DNA of 64,000 bases from positions 1 to 64,000 of the forward strand of contig NZ_FNVT01000002.1 in assembly GCF_900108335.1 (NCBI RefSeq), written 5' to 3'. The position numbers were made by a program, and so were the translations under genes. This DNA is from Nonomuraea solani. Its GTDB lineage: Bacteria; Actinomycetota; Actinomycetes; Streptosporangiales; Streptosporangiaceae. Positions 1 to 13,927 of the stretch are shown in pieces. Under the pieces are notes generated by a model, which saw only the letters and a program-made list of their open reading frames with translations, was not told the DNA's origin and did not search any database. Numbering within the stretch: the first letter of the stretch is position 1; each line of letters opens with the position of its first letter.

Positions 1-4457
<4,457 letters not shown>

Positions 4458-4493
4458 TGATCGTTGGTCCGTCGTGCCGGCCGGGAGACCGGG

Positions 4494-7400
4494 CTACTGG
4501 TCGCCGGGGCGGCGTGCGTAGGCACTCCGCGAAACCGCGGTGGGCCCGGAAGGCGCCGCCGTGCCGCCGGTCCCGCTTCGTGCGGCGATCTGCTGGGCCA
4601 CGGCGCGCGCGGTCGGGTCGTTGAACAGCTCGTTCAGCCCGAAGTCGACCTGGTAGCGCTGCTTGAGCTGGGACAGGAGCCGGATGGCCAGCAGCGAGTG
4701 CCCGCCGATCTCGAAGAAGTTGTCGTCCAGCCCCACGCTCGGCCGCCCGAGCACCTCGGCGAGCAGCGCCGCGATCTCCGCGTGCAGCCCGTCGGCCTGA
4801 GCCTCTTCCGGTGAGCCGGTGTCCTCGGGAAGCCGGAGCGCGGCCCGGTCGATCTTCCTGTTCGGGTTCTTGGGCAGTTCGTCCAGGCGTACGAGCTGGG
4901 CGGGCAGCATGTACTCGGGCAGGCGGTCCGCGAGGAACGAGGTCAGCTCCGTCACGGCCGGCGTACCGGCGTAATACGCCACCAGGCGCTTCTCCCCCCT
5001 CGACGTGTCCACCACGGTCACCGCCTCCAGCACGCCCGGGTGCGCGTTGAGCGTGGCGTCGATGTCGCCCAGCTCGATGCGGAACCCGCGGATCTTGACC
5101 TGGAAGTCGATCCGGCCGAGGAAGTCGATGGCGCCGTTCGGCAGCCAGCGGGCCAGGTCTCCGGAGGCGTACATGCGGGCCCCCGGCTCCGTGCTGAACG
5201 GGTCCGGCAGGAACTTCTCGGCCGTCAGACCGGGCCGGTTCACGTAGCCGCGCCCGAGGCCGTCGCCACCGATGTAGAGCTGGCCCGGCACGCCGATCGG
5301 CACCGGGTTCAGCCGCTCGTCGAGGACGTACACCTGGGTGTTGGCGATCGGGCCGCCGATCGGCAGGCGCCAGACGTCGTCCGGCACCTCGGCCAGCGGC
5401 CATGTCGTCGCGAACGTCGTCGACTCGGTGGGGCCGTAGCCGTTGGTCAGCAGCGGGCCGCCCAGGCCGGCGACCTCGCGGGCCCGCTTCGGGTCCATCG
5501 AGTCGCCACCGACGAGCATCTGGCGCACGGAGGCGAAGGTGGCGGGGTCGTAGCCGGCGAGCTGCGTGAACAGCGGCGTGGCCATGACCATGGTGTGGAT
5601 GTCGTGCTCGCGCAGCGCCGCCGCCAGCTTCGGAGGCGACAGGACGGTGTCCTTGCCGAATCCGACCAGCTCGCCGCCGTTGAGCAGCGCGCCCCAGATC
5701 TCCAGCGTGGCCGCGTCGAACGCGTTGTTGGACAACTGGGACACCCGGTCGCCGGGGGCGAGGGAGAAGTAGTTGGTGTCGCGTACGAGCCGGATGACGT
5801 TGCGGTGCGTGATGCAGATGCCCTTCGGCGTCCCCGACGAACCGGAGGTGTACATCACGTACAGGAGACCGTCCGGCGCGGTGGAGTCGTCCACGGGAAG
5901 GTCGTTGGCCGGGTCGGCGGCCGTCTCTGGGGTCAGGAAGTCACCCGGCGCCAGCCGCGGCAGGTCCGCCGGCACGTCGTCAAGGCTGTCGGCGAGCAGC
6001 AGCGCCGGCTTCGACTCGGCGACGATCTGCCGCAGCCGGTGCGGCGGCTGCGCCGGGTCCAGCGGCACGTACACGCCGCCCGCCTTGGCCACCGCGAGCA
6101 TGGCGACGACCACCGCCGGGTCGCGGTCCACGTGCAGGCCGACGGGCGTCTCCGCGCCCACTCCCAGCTCCCGCAGCCGCCTGGCCAGCGCGTTCGAGAC
6201 CCGGTCCAGCTCCCGGTAGGAGTAGGACAGCGCGCCGTAGGTGAGAGCGGGGGCGTCCGGCCGCTCGGCGGCGATCCGGGCGAACAGCCTGGTCACCGTG
6301 CTCGTACGCGGATAGTCCGTCGAGGTCGCGTTCCACTTGGCGATCTGCAGCAGGTCGTCGGCCCGGGCCGGCGGGACGGCGGCGAGCGGTTCGCCGGCCC
6401 GCTCCGCCAGCCGCCCGGCCAGGTCCGCGAAGGTGGCGGCGAAGCGCTCCACCATGTCGCGGTCGAAGAGGTCGGTCGAGAAGTTGATGCCCGCCTCCAG
6501 GCGGTCGCCGACCTCGGTGACCACCATCGTCAGGTCGATCTGCGCGGTACGCCGGACGAGCTCCAGCGACTCGGCCTCCAGCTCCCCGAACCGCACCCGG
6601 AGACCGGGGCGGCCGAAGTTGAGCGCGCCCAGGTCCTCGCCGCCGGCCAGATGCGACCTGGTCAGGCTGAACATGAGCTGGTAGCCGGGCGGCCTGGACG
6701 CCTCGCGGGCCAGGCCGAGCCGCTCGACGAGGACGGGGAAGGGCATCTCCTGGTGCCGCATCGCCCCGGCCACCGTCTGGCGCGTGGCCTGGATCTGCTC
6801 GGTGAAGCTGCGCCCGGCGTCCATCCGCGAGCGGATCAGCACCGGGTTCACGAAGTAGCCGACGACGCCGTGCATGTCGGCGTCGGTCCGGCCGGAGGCG
6901 GGCACGCCGACGAGGAAGTCGTCCTCGCCGGTGTAGTGGTGCACCAGGATCTGGAACACCGACAGCAGCGAGACGAACAGCGTGGTGCCCTCGGCCGCGG
7001 CCCGTTCGCGCAACACGGCGGTGGTGGCGGCGTCCATCTTCAGGGTGACCGTGTCGCCGCGGTAGGTCTGGACGGGCGGGCGCGGCCGGTCGGCGGGCAG
7101 TTCGAGCACCGGCTTGCAGCCGTCGAGCTCGCGGCTCCAGTACTCCCACAGCCGCTGCCCGCGCGGCGAGTCGAGCAGCGCCCGCTGGCGGTGCGCCAGG
7201 TCGGCGTAGGTGGCGGGCGGCGGTGGGAGCAGGGTGGCGGTGCCGCCGCTCTCCCGGGCGATCAGCCGTCCCAGCTCGTCGCTCATCACCGCCATCGACC
7301 ACATGTCGACCGCGATGTGGTGGACGACCAGCGACAGCACGTCTCCGTCCGGCCTGCGGAACAGCGCGACCTGCAGCAGCCTGCCGTTCGGCAGGTCGAA

Positions 7401-9707
7401 CCGCTCGCCCTTGATCTCGCGCTCCAGCCGCTCCTGGAACCGCTGTTCGTCGAGGTGCGCGGCGTCCTCGACGGTGAACGCCACGTCCTGGTGGCCGAGC
7501 ACCTCCTGGTACGGCTCCCCGCCGGCTTCCGAGCGCAGCGCGGTCCGCAGCGCCGGATGCCGGTCGACGAGCGCCTGGAAGGCGCGGCCCAGCGCGCCCG
7601 CGTCCACGTCGCCGAGGAAGCGCAGGGCGACGTACACGTGCTGGACGGCGGTCTCCGGGTGCTGCTGCTCCAGGATCCACAGCGCCTGCTGGTTGATCGT
7701 GAGGGGGACGCGCCCGCCGGCCGGGGCCGCCGGCACGGGGTCGGCGGCGGGCTCGACGAGGGTGTCGGCCAGCAGGTCGTCCACGCTCGCGCCGGCCAGC
7801 AGCGCCTCAAGGGACAGCTCGACGCCGATGGCGTCCTCGACGGCCGCCTTCAGCTCGATCGCGGCCAGCGAGTCCAGCCCCTGGGCCACGAGGGGCACGT
7901 CCGGGTCGACGTCGACGCGCAGCCGGCGGCTCGCGACGGCGAGGACGACCTCACGGGCGGTCTCCTGCCACAGGTGGTCCGGCAGCGGCGCGAGGCCGGT
8001 GACGGTCTGGGCCGCGTCCCAGCGGTGCACCACCTTGAGCGAGCCGTCCGCGAGCATCGCCCGGGTGGCGGAGCGCTGGATCTTTCCGCTGGTCGTGCGG
8101 GGAATCTGGCCGGGCCGGACGAACACGAGGGTGCCGGGCGTGACCCCGTGGTCGCGGGCCAGCCGCGTGCGCACCCGGGCCGTCACCTCGGCCAGCTCGT
8201 CGGTACGGTGGCCGGTCGCCGTCTCCAGGACCAGGCAGACCTCCTCGCGCCCGTCGGTGTCCAGGCCGAAGGCGGCCGCGCCGCGGCGCAGGGACGGGTG
8301 GGCGTCGAGGGCGGCCTGCTCCAGGTCCTGCGGGTAGTGGTTGCGACCGCGTACGACGATGAGGTCCTTGCTGCGCCCGGCGACGTAGAGTTGCCCGTCC
8401 TTCAGGAAGCCGAGGTCGCCGGTGCGCAGGTAGCGGCGCTCGTCGCCGGGCAGGGTGGCGCCGAACGTCGTGTGCTCGGGGTCGTCGTGGCCCCAGTAGC
8501 CGGCCGCGACGTTCTCGCCGGACGTCCAGATCTCGCCGACCGTGCCGTCGGGGGCGGCGGTGCCGCTGTCCGGGTCGACGACGGTCACGGCCAGGTCCTC
8601 GGCCACGGGGCCGCAGCCGACGACCGGCAGCCCGTTTTCGGCGGGCAGCGGACTGTTGCCGGGGGCGAGCGAGTCGGGCTCGAAGGTCTCGGCGACCTTG
8701 GCCGCGCCGACGGTGCGGCCGGAGACCATCAGCGTCGCCTCGGCGAGGCCGTAGCAGGGGAAGAAGGCGCCGGGCGTGAAGCCGTACGGGGCCATCCGCT
8801 CGGCGAACCGCTCCAGGGTCCTGGCCCGCACCGGCTCGGCCCCGTTGAAGGCGATCTGCCAGCTCGACAGGTCGAGCCCGGCGAGGTCGGACTCCGGGAT
8901 ACGGTCCACGCACAGGTCGTAGGCGAAGTTCGGGCCGCCGCTGACGTGGGCGCGCCTGTCGGAGATGGCCTCCAGCCAGCGCAGCGGCCGGGTGATGAAC
9001 GAGATCGGCGAGAAGAGCGCGGCCGTCGCGCCGGCGTACAGCGGCTGCAGGATGCCGCCGATGAGCCCCATGTCGTGGTACGGCGGCAGCCAGCTCACCA
9101 CCCGCGTCTCAGCCGTGGTGCCGAACCGCTCCCGGATCTGCCGGGAGTTGACCACCAGGTTCCGGTGGGTCACGATCACGCCGCGCGGGGTGGCGGTGGA
9201 GCCGGAGGTGTACTGGAGGAAGGCGACGGAGTCGCCGTCGATCTCCGGCCGGCGCCAGTCGCCGGGCGCGGGCAGGTCGCCGTCGACCGTGATCAGCGGC
9301 AGGCCGGGGACGCCGGCCGGCTCCAGCAGGTCGGCGGGGTCGGTGCCGGAGACGATCGCGGCGGCCGGGGCCGAGTCGGCGAGCACCGCCCGGTGGCGGG
9401 CCGAGTAGCTGCCCTTGCTCGGCGGGTAGAGCGGCACGGCGATGGTGCCCGCGTACAGGCAACCGAGGAAGGCCGCCACGTAGTCCAGGCCGGGCGGCAG
9501 GAGGACCAGCACCCGGTCACCGGGCGCGACCCGCTCGGCGAGCAGGGCGCCGATCGACCGCGCGCGATCGTGCAGCTCGGGAAAGGTGACGGCCGAGGGC
9601 TTCGCGTCCCCCGACGCGACGAACTCGAACGCCGTGCCCGGCGACAGCGCCGCCCGCTCGGCGACCACGTCGACGAACGTCGAGGCACGGACAACTGACT
9701 GCTCCAT
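4494..9707 (-). CDS. Lipo-initiating NRPS: FAAL-ACP-C-A-T
   Basis: A 1737-residue starter protein. Order: fatty acyl-AMP ligase (1-~585, motif TSGSTATPRG near 175), acyl carrier protein (~590-680, GLDSLAAIELK near 607), condensation domain (~700-1130, HHIAVDMWS near 796), adenylation domain (~1150-1640) and thiolation domain (~1650-1725, IGGHSLL). The FAAL activates a free fatty acid and loads the ACP, and the condensation domain joins it to the first amino acid. That domain has Met where the usual Gly follows the catalytic HHxxxD. Pocket residues D-A-L-M-L-G-G-T-F resemble valine codes of the DAFWIGGTF type, so a branched aliphatic residue is likely. ATG at 9707 has AGGAG eight bases upstream; the frame is open upstream, but that part is the reverse strand of the ABC gene. 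It ends 36 bases before the Asn NRPS. Confidence 0.93.
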   Translation of the reverse strand: MEQSVVRASTFVDVVAERAALSPGTAFEFVASGDAKPSAVTFPELHDRARSIGALLAERVAPGDRVLVLLPPGLDYVAAFLGCLYAGTIAVPLYPPSKGSYSARHRAVLADSAPAAAIVSGTDPADLLEPAGVPGLPLITVDGDLPAPGDWRRPEIDGDSVAFLQYTSGSTATPRGVIVTHRNLVVNSRQIRERFGTTAETRVVSWLPPYHDMGLIGGILQPLYAGATAALFSPISFITRPLRWLEAISDRRAHVSGGPNFAYDLCVDRIPESDLAGLDLSSWQIAFNGAEPVRARTLERFAERMAPYGFTPGAFFPCYGLAEATLMVSGRTVGAAKVAETFEPDSLAPGNSPLPAENGLPVVGCGPVAEDLAVTVVDPDSGTAAPDGTVGEIWTSGENVAAGYWGHDDPEHTTFGATLPGDERRYLRTGDLGFLKDGQLYVAGRSKDLIVVRGRNHYPQDLEQAALDAHPSLRRGAAAFGLDTDGREEVCLVLETATGHRTDELAEVTARVRTRLARDHGVTPGTLVFVRPGQIPRTTSGKIQRSATRAMLADGSLKVVHRWDAAQTVTGLAPLPDHLWQETAREVVLAVASRRLRVDVDPDVPLVAQGLDSLAAIELKAAVEDAIGVELSLEALLAGASVDDLLADTLVEPAADPVPAAPAGGRVPLTINQQALWILEQQHPETAVQHVYVALRFLGDVDAGALGRAFQALVDRHPALRTALRSEAGGEPYQEVLGHQDVAFTVEDAAHLDEQRFQERLEREIKGERFDLPNGRLLQVALFRRPDGDVLSLVVHHIAVDMWSMAVMSDELGRLIARESGGTATLLPPPPATYADLAHRQRALLDSPRGQRLWEYWSRELDGCKPVLELPADRPRPPVQTYRGDTVTLKMDAATTAVLRERAAAEGTTLFVSLLSVFQILVHHYTGEDDFLVGVPASGRTDADMHGVVGYFVNPVLIRSRMDAGRSFTEQIQATRQTVAGAMRHQEMPFPVLVERLGLAREASRPPGYQLMFSLTRSHLAGGEDLGALNFGRPGLRVRFGELEAESLELVRRTAQIDLTMVVTEVGDRLEAGINFSTDLFDRDMVERFAATFADLAGRLAERAGEPLAAVPPARADDLLQIAKWNATSTDYPRTSTVTRLFARIAAERPDAPALTYGALSYSYRELDRVSNALARRLRELGVGAETPVGLHVDRDPAVVVAMLAVAKAGGVYVPLDPAQPPHRLRQIVAESKPALLLADSLDDVPADLPRLAPGDFLTPETAADPANDLPVDDSTAPDGLLYVMYTSGSSGTPKGICITHRNVIRLVRDTNYFSLAPGDRVSQLSNNAFDAATLEIWGALLNGGELVGFGKDTVLSPPKLAAALREHDIHTMVMATPLFTQLAGYDPATFASVRQMLVGGDSMDPKRAREVAGLGGPLLTNGYGPTESTTFATTWPLAEVPDDVWRLPIGGPIANTQVYVLDERLNPVPIGVPGQLYIGGDGLGRGYVNRPGLTAEKFLPDPFSTEPGARMYASGDLARWLPNGAIDFLGRIDFQVKIRGFRIELGDIDATLNAHPGVLEAVTVVDTSRGEKRLVAYYAGTPAVTELTSFLADRLPEYMLPAQLVRLDELPKNPNRKIDRAALRLPEDTGSPEEAQADGLHAEIAALLAEVLGRPSVGLDDNFFEIGGHSLLAIRLLSQLKQRYQVDFGLNELFNDPTARAVAQQIAARSGTGGTAAPSGPTAVSRSAYARRPGDQ

Positions 9708-9730
9708 GACGGAACTCCTAGCTTCCCGGC

Positions 9731-11536
9731 TCAGGCGAGCCGCCAACGGATCCAGCGGGCGGCTCCTGCCAGCCCGAACACGGTCATCGCGGTCAGCACC
9801 ACGATGTCCAGGGTGAAAGCGGCGCCCAGGTCGCCGCTGAGCGTGTGCCGCAGCGCGTCGGCCGCGTAGGTCGGGGGCAGGAGGTAGCCGAGGACCTGCA
9901 GCGGCAGCGGCAACGACTCCGGCGGGATGAGCACCGGGGCCGCCAGCAGCAGCACGAAGATCAAGAGGTTGGTGATGACGACGATCAGGTCCATGCTGTT
10001 GATCAGGGTGCCGATCGCCAGCCCGATCGCCGACAGGGCCAGGCACGACAGCGGCAGGACCAGCAGCAGGGCGGGCGAGATCGTGAAGTCCACGTCGTAC
10101 ATGAGGCCGGCGGCGACCATCGGGGTGATCAGGCCCGGCATGATCAGGATGAGTCTCGACAGCACCAGCGCGCCGACGAACGACGCCTTGCTGATGGGCA
10201 GCGAGGCGTAATAGACCATCATCCCGTCGGTTTTGATCACGCCGATGCGCTGGGCCAGGGTCGCGACGCCCTCGGTGGCGACGGAGAAGATGGCCGCGCC
10301 GCTGACGATGTAGAGCAGGCTCGTGGGGTCGTTGAGCCCGCCGCCGATGCGTGACAGGCCGAAGACCATCGCCACCGGCATCAGCAGCCCGAACAGCAGG
10401 CTCCACGTCCAGGTGGTGCGGACCTCCAGCATCTGCTCCAGCCACAGATACTTGAAGTCGACGAGCAGCCGCCGGGCCCGCTCCTTGAGAGGCAGGCGCG
10501 CCACCGGGACGGCGGGCTCGGGCGCCGGAAGGGGTTTCGCGACGAGCTCCGGAATGGGCGCGGCCGAGTCGCCGCCGTCCATGCTGAGATAGACGTCCTC
10601 CAGCGTCGGCCGGCTCAGCTTGAAGTCGTCCACCCTGGCCATGCCGAGGTCGCTCGTCACCGCCTTGACCAGGTCGGGCATCGACTCGGGGTCGGAGTGG
10701 ACGAGGTAGACACCCTCACGGCCGCCGGGCACGACCGAGCCGACGCGCTCCAGCAGGCTCATCTCCGCCGGCTTCAGCGACTCGCTGTCCTTGACGAACA
10801 GCTCCATGCGGACCTTGTCGCCCAGCGTCGCCTTGAGCTCGCCCGGCGTGCCCAGCGCGGTGAGCCGCCCGCCGTGCATGACGCCCACCCGGTGCACGGC
10901 CTTCTCGGCCTCCAGCACGTTGTGGGTGACCAGGACGACGGTGGTGCCCTCGGTGAGGCTGCGGCGGGCGACCATGTCCCAGATCAGCCGCCGGTTGCGC
11001 GGGTCGAGCTCGTTGGTCGGCTCGTCCAGGATGAGCAGCCTGGTACGCCCCATCAGCGCCATCCCGAAGTTGGCCAGCCGCATCATGCCGCCGCTGAGCT
11101 GGTCGACGTACCGATCGGCGACCGACTCCAGGCCCAGCTCCTCGATCAGCTCGGTGGTCTGGTGCCTGGCCTCCTTCTCCGACTGGCCGCGCAGCCGCCC
11201 GGTGTAGTGCAGGGCCCGCCGCACCTCCACCAGGCGCATCGACAGGCCCGTCTGCGGCAGGAAGCCGGTCATGGCCTTCACCGCCTCCGGGTCGGACACC
11301 ACGTCGACGCCCTCGATCCTGATGGAGCCCGACGTGGGGCGTACCAGGCCCAGGAGCTGGGAGACGAGCGTGGTCTTGCCCGCGCCGTTGGCGCCCAGCA
11401 GCCCGAAGACCTCGCCACGCGCGATGGAGAAGGTGAGGTCGTCGTTGGCGCGCACCTGATCGCCGTTCCTGCCGGTCTGGTAGACGCGGGTCAGATTGCG
11501 GACCTCGATCGCCGTGGCCCCGTCCTCGTATGCCAT
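9731..11536 (-). CDS. ABC exporter, ATPase fused to ABC-2 permease
   Basis: A 601-residue DrrA/DrrB-like exporter in one chain. The N-terminal ATPase has Walker A GANGAGKTT (near 45), signature LSGGMMR and Walker B LLILDEPT. After a Pro/Ala-rich linker (~335-360) comes a membrane half with about six hydrophobic helices (~375-600) of the ABC-2 type. Fused forms with the ATPase first are common in actinomycete antibiotic clusters and normally act as homodimers. It lies between the M28 peptidase gene (32-base gap) and the starter NRPS (23-base gap) in the same transcription unit, so it most likely exports the peptide or its acylated precursor and may give self-protection. The start ATG at 11536 has GAGGAG directly upstream. 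Confidence 0.92.
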   Translation of the reverse strand: MAYEDGATAIEVRNLTRVYQTGRNGDQVRANDDLTFSIARGEVFGLLGANGAGKTTLVSQLLGLVRPTSGSIRIEGVDVVSDPEAVKAMTGFLPQTGLSMRLVEVRRALHYTGRLRGQSEKEARHQTTELIEELGLESVADRYVDQLSGGMMRLANFGMALMGRTRLLILDEPTNELDPRNRRLIWDMVARRSLTEGTTVVLVTHNVLEAEKAVHRVGVMHGGRLTALGTPGELKATLGDKVRMELFVKDSESLKPAEMSLLERVGSVVPGGREGVYLVHSDPESMPDLVKAVTSDLGMARVDDFKLSRPTLEDVYLSMDGGDSAAPIPELVAKPLPAPEPAVPVARLPLKERARRLLVDFKYLWLEQMLEVRTTWTWSLLFGLLMPVAMVFGLSRIGGGLNDPTSLLYIVSGAAIFSVATEGVATLAQRIGVIKTDGMMVYYASLPISKASFVGALVLSRLILIMPGLITPMVAAGLMYDVDFTISPALLLVLPLSCLALSAIGLAIGTLINSMDLIVVITNLLIFVLLLAAPVLIPPESLPLPLQVLGYLLPPTYAADALRHTLSGDLGAAFTLDIVVLTAMTVFGLAGAARWIRWRLA

Positions 11537-11568
11537 GTCTCCTCAGAGGGTGTCGTGGGATGGGTGGG

Positions 11569-13917
11569 TCAGAGTGTCTTGATCTGGCGTACGACGGCGG
11601 CCTCGTCGGGCGCGAACCCGAAGGAGACCGGTACGGTCCCCGCGGGCCGCGGCCCCACCAGGGCGGCGACCTGGTCCGGCAGGCCGATGGTGTAGTCGGC
11701 CACGTCGACGGCCAGCGGGCTGCCGGCCTTCGTCTCGCAGCCGATCTCGACCCCCGACACGCTGCCGGTGAAGTGGAAGACCACGCCCTCGGCCCCTTCG
11801 CCCTGCTTGTCGAGCGCGGGCCCGTCCATCCGGACGCCCGCCACGACGCAGGACTTCAGCGGCGCGCGGGGCAGCCGGATCTGCAGCCGCCAGGCGGCCC
11901 GCTGCGAGGCGACCTTGAACCGCACCCGCCGGGTGTCGCCGGCGGTCGCGTCGTCCAGCGTCGTCACGGCCGGGGCGGGCAGGTCCAGCGGCGGGGCCTT
12001 GGCCCACAGCACCGGCTCCGCGCCGCGCTGCGGGTAGTAGTCGGCGGCCGGGCCACGGTCCGGGTTCTGGCCCAGGACCCGGCCGGTCCAGGTGTCCGGC
12101 TCGGGGTCGCCGCTCATCCACATCGTGGTGCCCTTGGACAGATCCCGTACGTAGACGAGGGAGTTGGGGCGTGGGTGCTCGGCGTCGAAGCCCGACAGCA
12201 GCGTGCCCGCGCCCGCCGTCACCAGCGCCAGGGCGGCCGCCGCCGCGACGACCATCGGCCGCGCGAGGCGCATCAGCAGCGGCAGCAGCAGCGCGCCGCC
12301 GATCCCGGCCAGCACCATCGCCACGGCGGCCAGCGGAATGCCCAGGGCGATCAGCAGGCCGTCCACCAGCGGCGCGAACAACACGACGGCCACGGCGGGC
12401 GCGGCGGCGGTCAGCGGCACTTTCGATCGCGTGCCCCACCACAGCGCGGGCAGCCCGGCCAGCACCGGCCACTGGAACAGGTAGCTCGCCCCGGGCAGCA
12501 GGATCACCGACGCGGACAGCAGAACCGCTCCGAGAACCAGCCCGCCGCCGACCAGTTCGGCGGGCCGCCGGCGCCGCAGCAGCCATGCCGCCCCGAGGAA
12601 CACCGCCGCCGTCAGCACCAGGAAGGCGGCCACGAACAGCCCCCGCTCATACGGCTCCGCCAACGGCAGCGCCGCCAGCTCAGGCCGCGCCACCATGACC
12701 ACCTGCCACAACCCGAACGTGCCGATGGCCGCCACCAGCACCGCCCCGAACCCGGTGCCCGCCGTGACCAGCACGCCGGCGACCCTCAGCTCACCGGCAC
12801 GAAAGCCGAGGTACAGCAGCGCCACCAGCCCCAGCACCGTGACCACCGCGAGCGGCAGCGCCCAGCCGGCCGGATAGTGCACCAGAACCCGGGCGAACAG
12901 GTCGAAGTAGACGGCGTCCTCGTCGCTGCGCAGCGTCCGCAGGTCGAGGTCGCCGAGCCCGCGCACCAGGCCGAGCATGGAGTCGCCGTGGTGCTGCACG
13001 CTGTCCCTGCTGAGCCGCGCCAGGTCGTCGTGCGGCGAGTGGTAGTCGTGGAAGCCGTGCAGGAAGGCGGCGTTGAGGCCGACGGCGCCCCGGTCCCTGA
13101 AGACCGTGAAGTCGCTGCCGTTGGGCATCCGCTTGTAGACCTCGTACGCCAGCGAGTTCGCCACCGGCCGCCCGCTGGCGCCCGCGAACGCGTCGATCAG
13201 CGGCGCGTTGCCGGTGTTGGTCTCGAACACCATCACCGGACCGCCGCTGCCGCGCGCCTCCCAGTTGAGGACCGCCCCGAAGCCGTCGAGGCCGCTCTTC
13301 TGGGCGAACAGCTCCGCCCCGAGCGCGCCGAGCTCCTCGCCGTCGGTGAACAGGAACACCACGTCGTTGCGGACGCCGCCGGACGCCTTCAGTGCCCGCA
13401 TCGTCTCCAGCATCGCCGCCACGGCCGCGCCGTCGTCGGCCGCGCCGGGCCCGGTCGGGACGGAGTCGTAGTGCGACACGAGCAGCAGTGCCTTGCCTCC
13501 GCCGCCCGCCGGCGCGCTGCCGCGGACCTTGGCGATCACGTTGTGCGCGGTCGCCGCCGGGAACGGGTTGCCCCAGGCCGGGCGTACGACGTCACCCGAC
13601 TGCACGCTCACCTCGGCGCCCAGCGCCCTGGCCGTGTCGACCAGGTAGGCGCGCACGCGGGCGTTGTCCGGCGTCCCCAGGGGATGCGGGCGCTGCGCGA
13701 TCTGGCCGAGGTGCGCGGCGGCCCTGGCGGCGGAGAACTCCGCCGCCGGAGCGTCCGTGCCGCGCGCCGCCGGTGGCGCGAACGCCAGCAGGGCCAGCAC
13801 GCCGAGCAGCGCCAGCCCGGCCCCGACGGCCGCGAGCAGCGCACGGTGCGGCGCCGGGCCCGGTGCGGCCGGGCCGGCCACGCGTACCGGCTGTTCGCCG
13901 GTGATCCCCGCCGACAT
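11569..13917 (-). CDS. Membrane-anchored M28 family metallopeptidase
   Basis: About 782 residues. An N-terminal helix (~residues 28-48) is followed by an M28 zinc peptidase domain outside the membrane: HYDS and ADDGAA supply metal ligands, DGEE carries the catalytic Glu and its neighbour, and YHSPHDD supplies the last His. The second half (~350-640) holds about eight hydrophobic helices and then a soluble beta-rich tail, like the endoplasmic-reticulum M28 aminopeptidases. ATG at 13917 is preferred because GAGGA lies seven bases before it; GTG at 13923 has the motif too close. It sits inside the NRPS operon beside the exporter and the fatty-acyl starter gene. I infer that it trims an acyl-amino acid leader from the exported product. 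An unrelated housekeeping role is unlikely given the position. Confidence 0.88.
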   Translation of the reverse strand: MSAGITGEQPVRVAGPAAPGPAPHRALLAAVGAGLALLGVLALLAFAPPAARGTDAPAAEFSAARAAAHLGQIAQRPHPLGTPDNARVRAYLVDTARALGAEVSVQSGDVVRPAWGNPFPAATAHNVIAKVRGSAPAGGGGKALLLVSHYDSVPTGPGAADDGAAVAAMLETMRALKASGGVRNDVVFLFTDGEELGALGAELFAQKSGLDGFGAVLNWEARGSGGPVMVFETNTGNAPLIDAFAGASGRPVANSLAYEVYKRMPNGSDFTVFRDRGAVGLNAAFLHGFHDYHSPHDDLARLSRDSVQHHGDSMLGLVRGLGDLDLRTLRSDEDAVYFDLFARVLVHYPAGWALPLAVVTVLGLVALLYLGFRAGELRVAGVLVTAGTGFGAVLVAAIGTFGLWQVVMVARPELAALPLAEPYERGLFVAAFLVLTAAVFLGAAWLLRRRRPAELVGGGLVLGAVLLSASVILLPGASYLFQWPVLAGLPALWWGTRSKVPLTAAAPAVAVVLFAPLVDGLLIALGIPLAAVAMVLAGIGGALLLPLLMRLARPMVVAAAAALALVTAGAGTLLSGFDAEHPRPNSLVYVRDLSKGTTMWMSGDPEPDTWTGRVLGQNPDRGPAADYYPQRGAEPVLWAKAPPLDLPAPAVTTLDDATAGDTRRVRFKVASQRAAWRLQIRLPRAPLKSCVVAGVRMDGPALDKQGEGAEGVVFHFTGSVSGVEIGCETKAGSPLAVDVADYTIGLPDQVAALVGPRPAGTVPVSFGFAPDEAAVVRQIKTL

Positions 13918-13927
13918 CGTCACGTCC

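Noticed and set aside
5040-9698. A very long open frame on the + strand opposite the starter NRPS (similar ones lie opposite other NRPS and permease genes).
   Set aside because: It has no recognisable domains and is biased in composition; it is the expected shadow of a high-GC gene in the opposite strand.
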